From NCBI GenBank assembly GCA_905618925.1, contig CAJQTG010000008.1:35256-99255 (forward strand): a DNA stretch of 64,000 nt, read 5' to 3'. Every line of letters starts with the position of its first letter. Position 1 is the first letter of the stretch. Made by a program: the position numbers and the translations under genes. Below, one piece after another: positions 16,278 through 26,159 of the stretch. This stretch comes from an uncultured Candidatus Thioglobus sp. (GTDB lineage: Bacteria > Pseudomonadota > Gammaproteobacteria > PS1 > Pseudothioglobaceae). Under the pieces are notes generated by a model, which had not been told where the DNA came from, ran no database searches, and saw nothing but the letters and a program-made list of their open reading frames with translations.

Positions 16278-17651
16278 CTATAAAGAATCTGAAGAAATAC
16301 CATTAGATCTAAGCCATTGGGCAAACTTTGCCTTAATTTTATTTAAAGACTCATTGTCATTAGCCTCAAAACGTAAAACTAAGCAGGGAGTTGTATTAGA
16401 GGCCCTAACAAGTCCCCAACAATTTTCATAATCAACTCTAACGCCATCAATTGTATTAATCGCAGCATTAGGAAAATTAACATCCACTGATAATTTATCC
16501 ATTGCTTCAAATTGCTGACCATACTTCTCAAAGTTAATATTAATTTCAGGGGTGCTTATATTTACTGGCATTTCATCAAAAATCTCAGAACATGACTTAT
16601 TACTCTTAGAAACAATTTCCAATAATCTTGCTCCAGTATAAAGAGCATCATCAAAACCATACCAGCGCTCCTTAAAGAAAATATGCCCTGACATTTCTCC
16701 AGCTAGCTCCGCTTTAGTTTCTTTAAGTTTTTGCTTAATGAAGCTATGACCCGTTCTAGACATAATCGGCTCACCCCCATTTTCAGAAATAAATTTGGGC
16801 AGAAGTGAAGTGCACTTCACATCAAAGATTATTTTTGCCCTTTTATTTCGGCTTAGTACGTCTTTTGAGTAAAGCATCATTTGCTGATCAGCCCAAATGA
16901 TTTGACCTTGGTTATCAACCAACCCTAGCCTATCCCCATCCCCATCAAAAGCAAGACCTAAGTCAGATCCAGTACCTTTAACTTCTTGGATTAGATCTTG
17001 TAAATTTTCGGGTTTAGAGGGGTCGGGATGATGATTTGGAAACCTACCATCAACTAAGCAGAAAAGCTTAGTGACTTTAACGCCTAGCGCTTCAAACAAT
17101 TGAGGAGCAATATTACCAGCAACGCCATTTCCACAATCTATTACAATCTTAAGCTCCTTCTCAATTTTGATGTCTGACTTAATAGTGTCTATATAGTTTT
17201 GATCGATATTAATAGAGGTTGAGGTGCCGGAGCCAGATGAAAAATTATTTTCATTAATTCTTCTAAGCAGATCTTGAATTCTTTCTGCTGAGAGAGTTTC
17301 ACCTGCAACCATGATTTTCAGTCCATTATATTCTGCTGGGTTGTGAGACCCAGTAATCATGACGCCTGAAGTTGCTCCTTTGGTGTAAGTTGCAAAATAT
17401 ACAACGGGTGATGGAACCATCCCTATGTTAACAACATGACAGCCACTCTCAAGAAGGCCTAAAATCAATGCATCTGATAATTCTGGTCCAGATAAACGCC
17501 CATCTCTTCCTACAACAACACCCCTCTCTCCCTTTTCAATGGATTCGCTACCAACAGCTTTGCCTATCAATTTGACAATTTCTGGTGTCAGTTCAGTTTC
17601 TACAATGCCTCTTATGTCGTAGGCTTTAAAAATTGAGCTTGGAATATTCAT
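16278..17651 (-). CDS. Phosphomannomutase/phosphoglucomutase
   Basis: Alpha-D-phosphohexomutase of the AlgC/ManB type, interconverting hexose 1- and 6-phosphates for exopolysaccharide and LPS sugars. The start MNIPSSIFKAYDIRG at 17651 matches the family and is preferred to an upstream in-frame ATG at 17696 that adds an atypical hydrophobic stretch. Visible motifs are VVGRDGRLSGPE, the phosphoserine loop TGSHNPAEYNGLK, the metal loop AFDGDGDRLG, and the C-terminal phosphate-binding RASNTTPCLVLRFEA. Length 457 is usual. It lies about 100 bases upstream of dmdA on the same strand. Confidence 0.92.
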   Translation of the reverse strand: MNIPSSIFKAYDIRGIVETELTPEIVKLIGKAVGSESIEKGERGVVVGRDGRLSGPELSDALILGLLESGCHVVNIGMVPSPVVYFATYTKGATSGVMITGSHNPAEYNGLKIMVAGETLSAERIQDLLRRINENNFSSGSGTSTSINIDQNYIDTIKSDIKIEKELKIVIDCGNGVAGNIAPQLFEALGVKVTKLFCLVDGRFPNHHPDPSKPENLQDLIQEVKGTGSDLGLAFDGDGDRLGLVDNQGQIIWADQQMMLYSKDVLSRNKRAKIIFDVKCTSLLPKFISENGGEPIMSRTGHSFIKQKLKETKAELAGEMSGHIFFKERWYGFDDALYTGARLLEIVSKSNKSCSEIFDEMPVNISTPEININFEKYGQQFEAMDKLSVDVNFPNAAINTIDGVRVDYENCWGLVRASNTTPCLVLRFEANDNESLNKIKAKFAQWLRSNGISSDSL

Positions 17652-17906
17652 TAAAATATTTGTAAAGGTTAAAGATGCGGCTATTTTAACAAACATTCAT
17701 TTTAGAAAACGAAAGATGATTTTCAAGTTGAAAAAAAATGACTAAACCATAATCTAATCCTATAACTTTATTCAGCCTCTAATAAAAGTTTTTCTTTAGA
17801 CTTAATTCACACTTTATTATGGTGGTTTTGAGTGAATTTTTTAGGGATAATATCCACAAAAGTTGAATTTCAAACATTTTCTGTTGAATTAAATTAAATA
17901 AAATTT

Positions 17907-20558
17907 ATGTCTCAAAAAGATATTGATCCGCAAGAAACTATTGAATGGTTAGAAGCTTTTAGATCTGTTGCCAGGGTTGAAGGGCAAGATAGAGCTAAGT
18001 ACATCCTGCAAAAATTAATGGATATGGCCCATGAAGATGGGATGAGCTTGCCACAAGGTGTTAATACAGCTTATTTAAATTCAATCCCAGTAGAAAAAGA
18101 AACTGAACTTGTTGTTAAGCATGATATTGAGCATCGAATTAAATCGATCATTCGATGGAATGCAATGATTATGGTTGTAAAAGCAAATCAAGTCTCCTCT
18201 GAACTTGGCGGCCATATTGCATCTTTTGCATCTAGTGCAACCCTGTATGAAGTTGGTTTTAATCATTTTTATCGGGGTGGGAATTTAGATCAGGGGGCAG
18301 ACCTAATATTTTTCCAAGGACATATCGCACCTGGAATATATTCAAGAGCCTTTCTAGAGGGAAGAATTACTGAAAAGCAAATGCTTAACTTTAGGCAAGA
18401 GGCTAATCAAGAAGGATTATCATCCTATCCCCATCCATGGTTAATGCCAAATTTTTGGCAATTTCCTACGGTATCTATGGGGCTAGGGCCAATAATGGCG
18501 ATATTTCAAGCGCGTTTTATGAAATACCTTCAGCATCGAGAAATTATTAAAACTGATAAAAGAACCGTTTGGGCTTACATAGGAGATGGTGAAACAGATG
18601 AGCCTGAGTCTCTTGGTGCCATATCTTTAGCAGGTAGAGAAAAACTGGATAATCTTATTTTTGTTATTAATTGTAATCTTCAGCGTTTAGATGGACCTGT
18701 TCGAGGAAATGGTAAGATCATTCAAGAGCTTGAAGGAATGTTTCGAGGCGCTGGCTGGAACGTAATTAAAGTTATTTGGGGTAGGGGTTGGGATAAATTA
18801 ATCGCCAATGATACTTCGGGCCTTTTGAGGCAAAGAATGGAAGAAGTCGTTGATGGAGAATATCAGGCCTATAAAGCAAAAGATGGTGCTTATGTTCGTA
18901 AGCATTTTTTTGGAAAGTATCCTGAAACTATTAAACTTGTTGAGCATATGTCTGATGATGAAATTTTCGGGCTTACTCGCGGTGGTCATGATCCAAATAA
19001 GGTTTTTCAAGCTTACAAATCAGCTAAAGAGCATAAGGGACAGCCTACAGTTATTTTGGCAAAAACAGTTAAAGGCTACGGAATGGGAGAGGCTGGTGAA
19101 GGACAAAACACTACCCATAGCCAGAAGAAATTAGGTGTTGATGCACTAGTTCGTGTTGCTCAGAGATTTGATATTCCTGTTACTAAAAAAGATGCAGAAG
19201 AGCTTAATTTTTATAAACCTGCAGAAGATAGTGAGGAGCTTAAATACCTTAGAGAGAGGCGTGAAGCTTTAGGGGGATATCTACCTGTTAGAAGTTTTGA
19301 GCTGGAGTCGTTTACAATACCAAAATTAAACGTTTTTGATCCTCTACTAAAATCTACTGATGAAAAGGAAATATCAAGCACAATGGCATTTGTGCGCTTC
19401 CTATCACTACTAATACGAGATAAAGAGATTGGTCCAAGAGTTGTTCCCATTGTTCCTGATGAAGCGAGGACTTTTGGAATGGAGGGTCTTTTTAGGCAAA
19501 TGGGTATTTACTCTTCTTCTGGTCAGCTCTATGAGCCAGAAGATTCTGATAAAGTTATGTGGTACAAAGAAGATATTAAAGGTCAAGTTCTTCAAGAAGG
19601 TATCAACGAAGCTGGAGCAATTTCTGACTGGATTGCTGCTGCAACTTCCTACGCTTCTCATAACGTCACAATGATTCCTTTTTATATTTACTACTCAAAG
19701 TTTGGCTTTCAAAGGGTTGGTGATCTTGCGTGGGCTGCTGGAGATATGCAAGCTAAGGGTTTTTTGATGGGAGGCACTTCTGGAAGAACAACACTAGCTG
19801 GTGAAGGACTGCAGCATCAAGATGGAGATTCATTAATTGTTGCTAACACTATTCCAAATTGTGTTTCTTACGATCCAACTTATGCTTATGAGCTTGCAGT
19901 TATTTTGCGCGAAGGTATGCGCCGAATGTATGAGAATATGGAAAGTGTTTTTTATTACATAACATTGATGAATGAGAATTATGTCCATCCTGCAATTCCT
20001 AAAGGCGCTGAAGAAGGAATTATTAAGGGAATGTACCCCTTAAGAGTAGTTGGAAAATCTAAAATTGAAGTTCAGTTATTAGGGAGTGGTGCTATTCTCA
20101 GAGAGGTTGAAAAAGCAGCAGATATGCTCGCAAAAGATTGGGGCGTTATGTCACAAGTATGGAGTGTTACTAGTTTTAATGAGATTACAAGAGAGGCTCA
20201 AAAAATTGACCGTGAAAACTTATTTAGTGTAAGTCAAAATAAGAAGGTTCCTTATATAACCCAGTGCTTAAGTAAGTCTTCTGGCCCAGTAATTGCTGCT
20301 ACAGACTATATGAGAAATTATGCAGAGCAGGTTCGTAAGCATATCCCTCTTCATTATGAGGTATTAGGAACAGATGGATTTGGTAGGTCAGATTCTCGTA
20401 AAGAGCTAAGATACTTCTTTGAGGTGAATGCAAATTATATTGTTTTTGTAACATTAAAGGCGCTTGTTGATGATGGTTTGCTGGATTCAAAAATAATTAA
20501 AAGTGCCATTAAAAAGCTTGATATTGATGTTAATAAATCCAATCCAATGTACACCTAA
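17907..20558 (+). CDS. aceE: Pyruvate dehydrogenase E1 component (homodimeric)
   Basis: ThDP-dependent E1 of the pyruvate dehydrogenase complex. At 883 residues it has the AceE length and layout: N-terminal ThDP domain with GDGETDEPESLGAISLAGR and NLQRLDGPVRGN, middle pyrimidine-binding domain, C-terminal transketolase-like domain. The start lacks a Shine-Dalgarno sequence. The E2 and E3 genes (aceF, lpd) that usually follow are absent: the next gene, 6 bases on, encodes a HopJ-family protein. A 255-base gap separates it from the divergent mutase gene. Confidence 0.97.
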   Translation: MSQKDIDPQETIEWLEAFRSVARVEGQDRAKYILQKLMDMAHEDGMSLPQGVNTAYLNSIPVEKETELVVKHDIEHRIKSIIRWNAMIMVVKANQVSSELGGHIASFASSATLYEVGFNHFYRGGNLDQGADLIFFQGHIAPGIYSRAFLEGRITEKQMLNFRQEANQEGLSSYPHPWLMPNFWQFPTVSMGLGPIMAIFQARFMKYLQHREIIKTDKRTVWAYIGDGETDEPESLGAISLAGREKLDNLIFVINCNLQRLDGPVRGNGKIIQELEGMFRGAGWNVIKVIWGRGWDKLIANDTSGLLRQRMEEVVDGEYQAYKAKDGAYVRKHFFGKYPETIKLVEHMSDDEIFGLTRGGHDPNKVFQAYKSAKEHKGQPTVILAKTVKGYGMGEAGEGQNTTHSQKKLGVDALVRVAQRFDIPVTKKDAEELNFYKPAEDSEELKYLRERREALGGYLPVRSFELESFTIPKLNVFDPLLKSTDEKEISSTMAFVRFLSLLIRDKEIGPRVVPIVPDEARTFGMEGLFRQMGIYSSSGQLYEPEDSDKVMWYKEDIKGQVLQEGINEAGAISDWIAAATSYASHNVTMIPFYIYYSKFGFQRVGDLAWAAGDMQAKGFLMGGTSGRTTLAGEGLQHQDGDSLIVANTIPNCVSYDPTYAYELAVILREGMRRMYENMESVFYYITLMNENYVHPAIPKGAEEGIIKGMYPLRVVGKSKIEVQLLGSGAILREVEKAADMLAKDWGVMSQVWSVTSFNEITREAQKIDRENLFSVSQNKKVPYITQCLSKSSGPVIAATDYMRNYAEQVRKHIPLHYEVLGTDGFGRSDSRKELRYFFEVNANYIVFVTLKALVDDGLLDSKIIKSAIKKLDIDVNKSNPMYT

Positions 20559-20564
20559 AAAACT

Positions 20565-20906
20565 ATGAATACCAATGATTATCTCGAGAAACTTAGATCA
20601 GGAGTAAAGATGAAGTTTTCGGATTTTACTAATCTAATAGATCGAGAGTATGAATTTTTAAATGTCGCTTTTGAGAATAATAATCTTGTTAACTCAAAAG
20701 AAAAAAACCAAGGATCAGCTAAGGTTTTTTGTTTTGGCTTGATGCACTCTCTTTCTGAAGAAGACACAATAAGGTGTTTTGGCGAACACTACCAGTCTGT
20801 TATAGATGAGCCTGAAAACTATAATTCTCATTTAAATATTCGTAGCTTTATAACTAATGGTTGGAAAGGGGTTTTAATTAATCAAAATGCACTAAAGCTT
20901 AAATAG
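20565..20906 (+). CDS. HopJ-family protein
   Basis: A 113-residue protein resembling the HopJ family (named for a type III effector, but widespread in marine and other free-living bacteria). Diagnostic features are the NQGSAKVFCFGLMHSLSEEDTIRCFGEHY core and the C-terminal NIRSFITNGWKGVLI. It is only 6 bases after aceE and probably in the same transcript. There is no secretion system nearby, so an effector role is unlikely. The function is unknown. Confidence 0.8.
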   Translation: MNTNDYLEKLRSGVKMKFSDFTNLIDREYEFLNVAFENNNLVNSKEKNQGSAKVFCFGLMHSLSEEDTIRCFGEHYQSVIDEPENYNSHLNIRSFITNGWKGVLINQNALKLK

Positions 20907-20922
20907 ATATTAGTAGGTTAAT

Positions 20923-22077
20923 ATGACAGAGAGTACTAAATATAATAGTGGTATTTATACTGTTTTTCTTAGCGCTTTTCTTGTTCTTTTTCAGCTTGGA
21001 ATTTACTTTGTGTATATTCCATGGAATGCGGAAAGACTTCAAATAACTGAGTCAGAAATTGGTATTGGTCTTCTGGTTTTTGGTATTTCAAATCTTATAG
21101 GTAATCAGACTTCAGGTAGATTTGTAGTTCCAAAGATAGGAACAAAAAACTCTATTGTGATTGGTTTAATAGGGATTGCATACTGCCCTTTACTATTAAT
21201 ACTTTCGCCAAATTATCTTTGGTTTTTGTTAGCCTTTATTCCTTTTGGATTCTGTGTGGGTCTATTTAGTCCTTCTGCGCAATCTCAAATATCTATGATT
21301 GAGCAGAAAACATCAAAAATTATTACTCCTTTATATCACGCTGCATTTAGCTTTGGCTCTCTAGTTGGAGCTATTTCTGCATTTTTTACAATTAAATATA
21401 TAGATAATCCAATTTTAATTTTTATAGCTACTGGCACGATGTTAATTGTGGGCTCAATATTAGTATACAAATTTGGGCTTTTAAAGTCATTTGAAGACCT
21501 TAAGAAGATGCCAAAGTTTAAATTACCTAAAAAAACAATTCTAATATTTGGTGTTTTGATGATGATGAATTATGCAACTATGGGCATAATTCTTGATTGG
21601 TCTGCGCTTTGGTTAACAAAAGATTTATTAGTTCCACTATATTTAGGAGGAGTTATTATTATTGCATTTAATATTGGTGAAATTACATCAAGGCTCTTTG
21701 CATCCAAGATGATAAAAAGCTCTAGTGAAAAGATTATTGGAGGTTACTTTAGTATTCTTGCTGGAATTATCCTATTCATGTCAATATGGACTGGGAATTT
21801 ATATGTAATCATTATTGGTATGCTGCTATTTGGCTTTGGCACTGCAAACTTTATAGCTATTATTCTTAGGCAAGCTATTAGAGTAACAGATGAGCCAATT
21901 TCATTAACTGTTGCTAATCTTATAACGCTAGGCTTTGCTGGCTTTATTTTTGGACCTGCCTTAGTGGGTTATATTGCTGAGTATCTTGGATTGACCTTTA
22001 ATATGTATCTTTTATGTTTTGTTTGGGGTTTTAACGGATTGGCCTTATTAATAATGATGAGGCGAGTTAACACCTAA
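20923..22077 (+). CDS. MFS transporter
   Basis: A 384-residue integral membrane protein with about 12 hydrophobic helices in two halves. It resembles the YbjJ-like branch of the major facilitator superfamily: FGISNLIGNQTSGRFVVPKIG carries the loop 2-3 motif, and GFCVGLFSPSAQSQ lies in helix 4/5. The substrate is unknown; sugar or drug export cannot be separated by sequence. It starts 16 bases after the HopJ gene and ends 4 bases before a convergent small gene. Confidence 0.87.
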   Translation: MTESTKYNSGIYTVFLSAFLVLFQLGIYFVYIPWNAERLQITESEIGIGLLVFGISNLIGNQTSGRFVVPKIGTKNSIVIGLIGIAYCPLLLILSPNYLWFLLAFIPFGFCVGLFSPSAQSQISMIEQKTSKIITPLYHAAFSFGSLVGAISAFFTIKYIDNPILIFIATGTMLIVGSILVYKFGLLKSFEDLKKMPKFKLPKKTILIFGVLMMMNYATMGIILDWSALWLTKDLLVPLYLGGVIIIAFNIGEITSRLFASKMIKSSSEKIIGGYFSILAGIILFMSIWTGNLYVIIIGMLLFGFGTANFIAIILRQAIRVTDEPISLTVANLITLGFAGFIFGPALVGYIAEYLGLTFNMYLLCFVWGFNGLALLIMMRRVNT

Positions 22078-22081
22078 AGAA

Positions 22082-22318
22082 TTAGTACATTTTAAGATTA
22101 ATAGGCTCATACACAAAATCTCTAGGGTGAAAATCTTCCCTTTCAAAGCAATTTAGGTTTCTTTTTTTATTTTCAAAAAGAAGAAGTTTATCTTTTGGTC
22201 TTTCTTCGAGCCATACACAAATTGAACCATCAGGCCAATCTTTATAGTAGTTTGCAATTGATAAGTTTGATGATGATAAAAATAATAATATTAAAATGCT
22301 CTTAATTAATAATTTCAT
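22082..22318 (-). CDS. Small exported hypothetical protein
   Basis: A 78-residue ORF with an N-terminal signal-like hydrophobic segment (LLIKSILILLFLSSSNLSIA), probably cleaved after Ala22. The mature part is short, has two cysteines (ICVW and LNCFERED) and several aromatic residues, so it could be a disulfide-linked periplasmic protein. I do not recognise the family. It lies downstream of slyX on the same strand. Confidence 0.6.
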   Translation of the reverse strand: MKLLIKSILILLFLSSSNLSIANYYKDWPDGSICVWLEERPKDKLLLFENKKRNLNCFEREDFHPRDFVYEPINLKMY

Positions 22319-22357
22319 ATAAATAAATTTAATTTTTAAAAATGTAATTTAAACCTA

Positions 22358-22561
22358 CTAGAAATGAGGAGGCTTATCATCAATTATTTGAGATATCTCA
22401 GATTCAGATCGATTAATTAACTTTTCATTTGTTTGTTTAATTTGGCTATTAAGTTTTTCGATTTTTTCACCTTGACGAAAAACAACCATATTTAATTCAT
22501 CGAGCATGTTTTGAAGATATGATATCTTTTCTTCCAGCTCTACTAGTTTATTATCTGACAT
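22358..22561 (-). CDS. slyX: SlyX-family protein
   Basis: A 67-residue protein, entirely a predicted coiled coil (LVELEEKISYLQNMLDELN, then VVFRQGEKIEKLNSQI) with the characteristic short tail DKPPHF matching the PPHY ending of SlyX. The family function is not established. It follows pnp on the minus strand but is separated from it by an intrinsic terminator. Confidence 0.85.
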   Translation of the reverse strand: MSDNKLVELEEKISYLQNMLDELNMVVFRQGEKIEKLNSQIKQTNEKLINRSESEISQIIDDKPPHF

Positions 22562-22581
22562 AGTTTATTATATTAAATAAA

Positions 22582-22603
22582 AAAGCCACCTTTCGGTGGC
22601 TTT
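22582..22603 (-). terminator. Intrinsic terminator after pnp
   Basis: AAAGCCACC 22582-22590 pairs with GGTGGCTTT 22595-22603 around a 4-base loop. On the minus strand the loop is GAAA and the stem is followed by a T-rich run, ending transcription just after the pnp stop codon and before slyX. Confidence 0.88.
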
Positions 22604-22609
22604 ATTTAA

Positions 22610-24703
22610 TTATTTATCAATTAAAGCCTTTCTAGAAAGTTTAATTCTTCCTCGGTCTATCCCAAGAACTTTAACTTCAATTTCTTGACCCTCTTTAAGA
22701 TGATCTTCAACCTTTTCAACTCTCTCATGAGCAATTTCAGATACATGAAGAAGTCCATCCTGATTAGGCATAATTGTAACAAAAGCGCCGAATTCGACTA
22801 TTTTCGCTACCTTACCCATATATACTTTATTCAATTCAGGAACTGCAGTTACATCTTTAACCATCTGAACTGCTTTTTCAAAGCTTTCAGTATCATTTGC
22901 AAAAACATTAACATTTCCTTCGTCATCAACATCTACGCTAGCGCCTGATTGAGCTACGATACCCCTGATAGTCTCACCACCCTTACCAATGACATCACGA
23001 ATTTTGTCAGTAGGGATTTTAATAACTTTAGTTTTAGGAGCATTTTTTGATGCAGCATTAGGCTCAGAAATAACTTGGTTCATTTGACCAAGAATATTAA
23101 GTCTTGCTTCTTTGGCTTGCTTAAGTGCAATTGACATAATGTCTTCAGTGATACCATCAATTTTAATATCCATTTGAAGCGCATTAATTCCTTTTGCTGT
23201 TCCAGCAACTTTAAAGTCCATATCACCAAGATGATCTTCATCACCAAGAATGTCAGTTAACACCGTAAAGCGATCTTCATCTTTTACAAGACCCATCGCA
23301 ATTCCTGCAACTGGAGCTTTAATTGGAACACCCGCATCCATCAGTGAAAGTGAAGAGCCACAAACACTTGCCATAGAGCTAGAGCCGTTAGATTCAGTTA
23401 TTTCTGACACAATACGAATAGTATATGGAAACTCTTCAATGCTTGGTAAGCAAGCTGCAATTCCTCTTCGTGCCAATCGACCATGACCAATTTCACGTCG
23501 TTTAACTCCCATTACTCGACCTGTCTCACCTACACAGTATGGAGGAAAGTTGTAATGAAGCATGAAGTGATCTTCTATGCGATCATTTGATTCAAGTTTT
23601 TCAATAAGTTGTCCATCTCTTTTAGAGCCTAGAGTTGTAACAACAAGGGCTTGAGTTTCACCACGTGTGAAAAGCGCTGAACCATGAGTATTTTCTAACA
23701 CACCTGTTTCAATTGCTAGTTCACGAACAGTTGAACTATCTCTTCCATCAATTCTTGGTTCGCCTTTTAAAATACGCTCTCTAACAGTTGATTTTTCAAT
23801 TTTTTTGATGTAGTTTTTAACGTCATCAGAGCTTGGTGAATCATCAGCATCAGTAATAAACTCTTCAAGTGCGGCATCTTTAACTTCACCCATTTTTTCA
23901 TAACGCTCAATCTTATCAACAGTCTGATAAGCTTCAGAAATCTTACTTTCGAATTTAGATTTAATAGAAGACATTAGAGATTCATTTTCAGCTGGTGCTT
24001 CCCATATGCGAGGTAAAACTCCTACCTCTTTTGCAAATTCAGCAACACTATCAATTACTACTTGGAATTGCTCATGTGCAAACATAACAGCTGCAAGCAT
24101 TACGTCTTCTGAAAGCTCACTTGCCTCAGATTCAACCATTAATACAGCGTCTTTAGTTCCAGCAACAACCATATCAAGCTCTGAAGTTTTAAGGTCAGTA
24201 TATGTTGGGTTAATAATGTAGCTTCCATCTTTGTAACCTACGCGAGCAGCACCAATTGGACCTTTAAAAGGAACTCCAGCAATTGCTAAAGCGGCAGATG
24301 TTCCAAGCATTGCTAAAATATCAGGATCTACATCTTTATTTGCAGAGATGACCTGAATCATAACTTGCACTTCATTCATGTAGCCATTTGGAAATAATGG
24401 ACGAATAGGGCGATCAATTAAGCGAGAAGTTAATGTTTCTTTTTCACTTGGACGTCCCTCTCTTTTAAGAAAGCCGCCAGGGATTTTTCCGGCTGCGTAA
24501 GTCTTTTCAATATAATCTACTGATAATGGAAAAAAAGATTGGCCTGGTTTTGCATCCTTTGCTCCAACTACGCTCACTAGTACTTGCGTATCATCCATGC
24601 TAGCTAAAACAGCTCCATGAGATTGTCGTGCAATTCTTCCTGTTTCAAATGTAATTTGACTATTGCCAAACGTAAAACTTTTTTGAACTATATTCATGTT
24701 CAT
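22610..24703 (-). CDS. pnp: Polyribonucleotide nucleotidyltransferase (PNPase)
   Basis: Phosphorolytic 3'-5' exoribonuclease of the RNA degradosome. In order: first RNase PH domain, alpha-helical linker, second RNase PH domain, a KH domain ([20 protein letters not shown], about residue 560) and an S1 domain ([20 protein letters not shown] to the end). Length 697 fits. The start is supported by GGAG 7 bases upstream. The usual upstream neighbour rpsO is absent; the 224-base gap before it (24704-24927) holds no gene that I can see. Confidence 0.97.
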   Translation of the reverse strand: MNMNIVQKSFTFGNSQITFETGRIARQSHGAVLASMDDTQVLVSVVGAKDAKPGQSFFPLSVDYIEKTYAAGKIPGGFLKREGRPSEKETLTSRLIDRPIRPLFPNGYMNEVQVMIQVISANKDVDPDILAMLGTSAALAIAGVPFKGPIGAARVGYKDGSYIINPTYTDLKTSELDMVVAGTKDAVLMVESEASELSEDVMLAAVMFAHEQFQVVIDSVAEFAKEVGVLPRIWEAPAENESLMSSIKSKFESKISEAYQTVDKIERYEKMGEVKDAALEEFITDADDSPSSDDVKNYIKKIEKSTVRERILKGEPRIDGRDSSTVRELAIETGVLENTHGSALFTRGETQALVVTTLGSKRDGQLIEKLESNDRIEDHFMLHYNFPPYCVGETGRVMGVKRREIGHGRLARRGIAACLPSIEEFPYTIRIVSEITESNGSSSMASVCGSSLSLMDAGVPIKAPVAGIAMGLVKDEDRFTVLTDILGDEDHLGDMDFKVAGTAKGINALQMDIKIDGITEDIMSIALKQAKEARLNILGQMNQVISEPNAASKNAPKTKVIKIPTDKIRDVIGKGGETIRGIVAQSGASVDVDDEGNVNVFANDTESFEKAVQMVKDVTAVPELNKVYMGKVAKIVEFGAFVTIMPNQDGLLHVSEIAHERVEKVEDHLKEGQEIEVKVLGIDRGRIKLSRKALIDK

Positions 24704-24927
24704 TGCGTTACTCCAATAAAATAAAAAAATGTTTTATGGTTTAACGTAATAAGCTTTATTTAAAACATACCCAATAGGTACGCTTGAGATAAAACTTACC
24801 AAAATCCATAAAACAGTTGAATTATCCCCTAATTTTTTTTCCCAAATGTACTAAATTTGCCTGTTCTCATTGAGCATTAATGGTTTTGCAAGCTTTAAAT
24901 AATTAAAACTTATTTTAACAATACTGA

Positions 24928-26040
24928 TTAGTTTTGTATGGATTTTTCGATGAGAGATAATGATAATAATCGCACTGCTAGAATTCTATTTTTATTATCT
25001 AATTTAAGCTTTCTTGTATTGGAAAAGTTAACGACTAAATCATCATCTATATCGCTACAATTAAAGACTTCACCGTTGATAAACACTCTCAACTCTTTAT
25101 TGATAAATTGATACGCTACTCTGCATATTGGATGAAGATGATATAAACCAAATTCTTCTATTTCTTCTTGAGTTAGATAAGCTCTAACTTCATTAAATTT
25201 TTTTTCATCCTCAGGGTCAAGTTTAGTTACAAAGCACCCAAAGAAATCTTCAGGCAGCTCATTAATACTTAAAAGCCTTTTTGACTGTTCAATTGCTGAT
25301 TGAGGAATTTCTGCTGGATTAATATTTACTTCCCATACCGGGTCTTTAAGATAGGCGTCATTCTTACTGTTAGGTAATTCAAGTGAACTTAGCATTTCAT
25401 TATTTTGGTAAGATCTATAACCAATTGAGAGTGTTATGCATTCATCATCAAGACTTACGCCATGATGAGCAACTTTTGGAGGTATGTAGACGATATCTCC
25501 TGGTAATGCCTCCCAAGTTGTTTCTGTAATGAAATTTTTCATTATTCGAAGTGGAGTGTCTCTTAAGTAATTTTCAGGGTTACAATCAGTTTCATTTGTT
25601 ATCCATTGTCGCCTTCCAAGTCCTTGAAGTAAAAATACATCATAATGATCATAATGAGGACCAACACTCCCACCTAATGCTGCAAAAGATATCATTACAT
25701 CATCAAAGCGCCACCTAGGAATAAAATCAAACTCACTAATAAGTTGATGGACTTCATCTATGTATCTGTCAACCCCTTGAACCAAAAGAGTCCACTTAGT
25801 ATTTGGAAGCTTCTCAAAGATCTTTTCATCAAATGGACCTTCTTCTATATTCCATTTATTCATTGAAATTGATCCAGTCACAATCCTAGATTCAAATTCT
25901 ACTTCACAAGACAGTCCTGCAAGTTCATCGGGAGATAAAGGGCTAATAAAGTTTGGAAGGGCATTTTTAATTAGTAGTGGTTTTTTTTGCCAATACTCTT
26001 CTAGAAACTGTTGTTTAGAAATGTGACCAAAATGAATCAT
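24928..26040 (-). CDS. roxA: Ribosomal protein uL16 arginine hydroxylase (RoxA/YcfD type)
   Basis: JmjC-type 2-oxoglutarate/Fe(II) oxygenase that hydroxylates an arginine of ribosomal protein L16. The start IHFGHISKQQFLEEYWQKKPLLIKNA is typical. The iron site HxD is at His129/Asp131 (GGSVGPHYDHYDVFLLQ), with the distal His in IPPKVAHHGVSL and the GLGRRQW segment. The C-terminal dimer/winged-helix region is present; length 370 is normal. It is divergent from a second, unrelated 2OG-Fe oxygenase gene. Confidence 0.9.
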   Translation of the reverse strand: MIHFGHISKQQFLEEYWQKKPLLIKNALPNFISPLSPDELAGLSCEVEFESRIVTGSISMNKWNIEEGPFDEKIFEKLPNTKWTLLVQGVDRYIDEVHQLISEFDFIPRWRFDDVMISFAALGGSVGPHYDHYDVFLLQGLGRRQWITNETDCNPENYLRDTPLRIMKNFITETTWEALPGDIVYIPPKVAHHGVSLDDECITLSIGYRSYQNNEMLSSLELPNSKNDAYLKDPVWEVNINPAEIPQSAIEQSKRLLSINELPEDFFGCFVTKLDPEDEKKFNEVRAYLTQEEIEEFGLYHLHPICRVAYQFINKELRVFINGEVFNCSDIDDDLVVNFSNTRKLKLDNKNRILAVRLLSLSLIEKSIQN

Positions 26041-26089
26041 TATGTTCCTATTAAATTGTTGATTGATTATCTATTAACATAAAGCTTAA

Positions 26090-26136
26090 ATACAACAAAT
26101 TATCTTTATTGGTTGTATATATAATTATTTTATAAT
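26090..26136 (+). promoter_or_regulatory. Intergenic inverted repeat and promoter-like boxes between two oxygenase genes
   Basis: ATACAAC 26090-26096 and GTTGTAT 26112-26118 form an inverted repeat with a 15-base spacer. TTGGTT 26109-26114 and TATAAT 26131-26136, 16 bases apart, could be a promoter for the + strand oxygenase gene, with the repeat overlapping its -35. The arrangement suits repressor control but is based on short motifs. Confidence 0.3.
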
Positions 26137-26159
26137 TAAAATTAAACACTTAACTTGTG

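Noticed and set aside
20565..20906. Type III secretion effector
   Set aside because: HopJ-family membership alone; no secretion system, chaperone or atypical composition nearby, and the gene is coupled to aceE.
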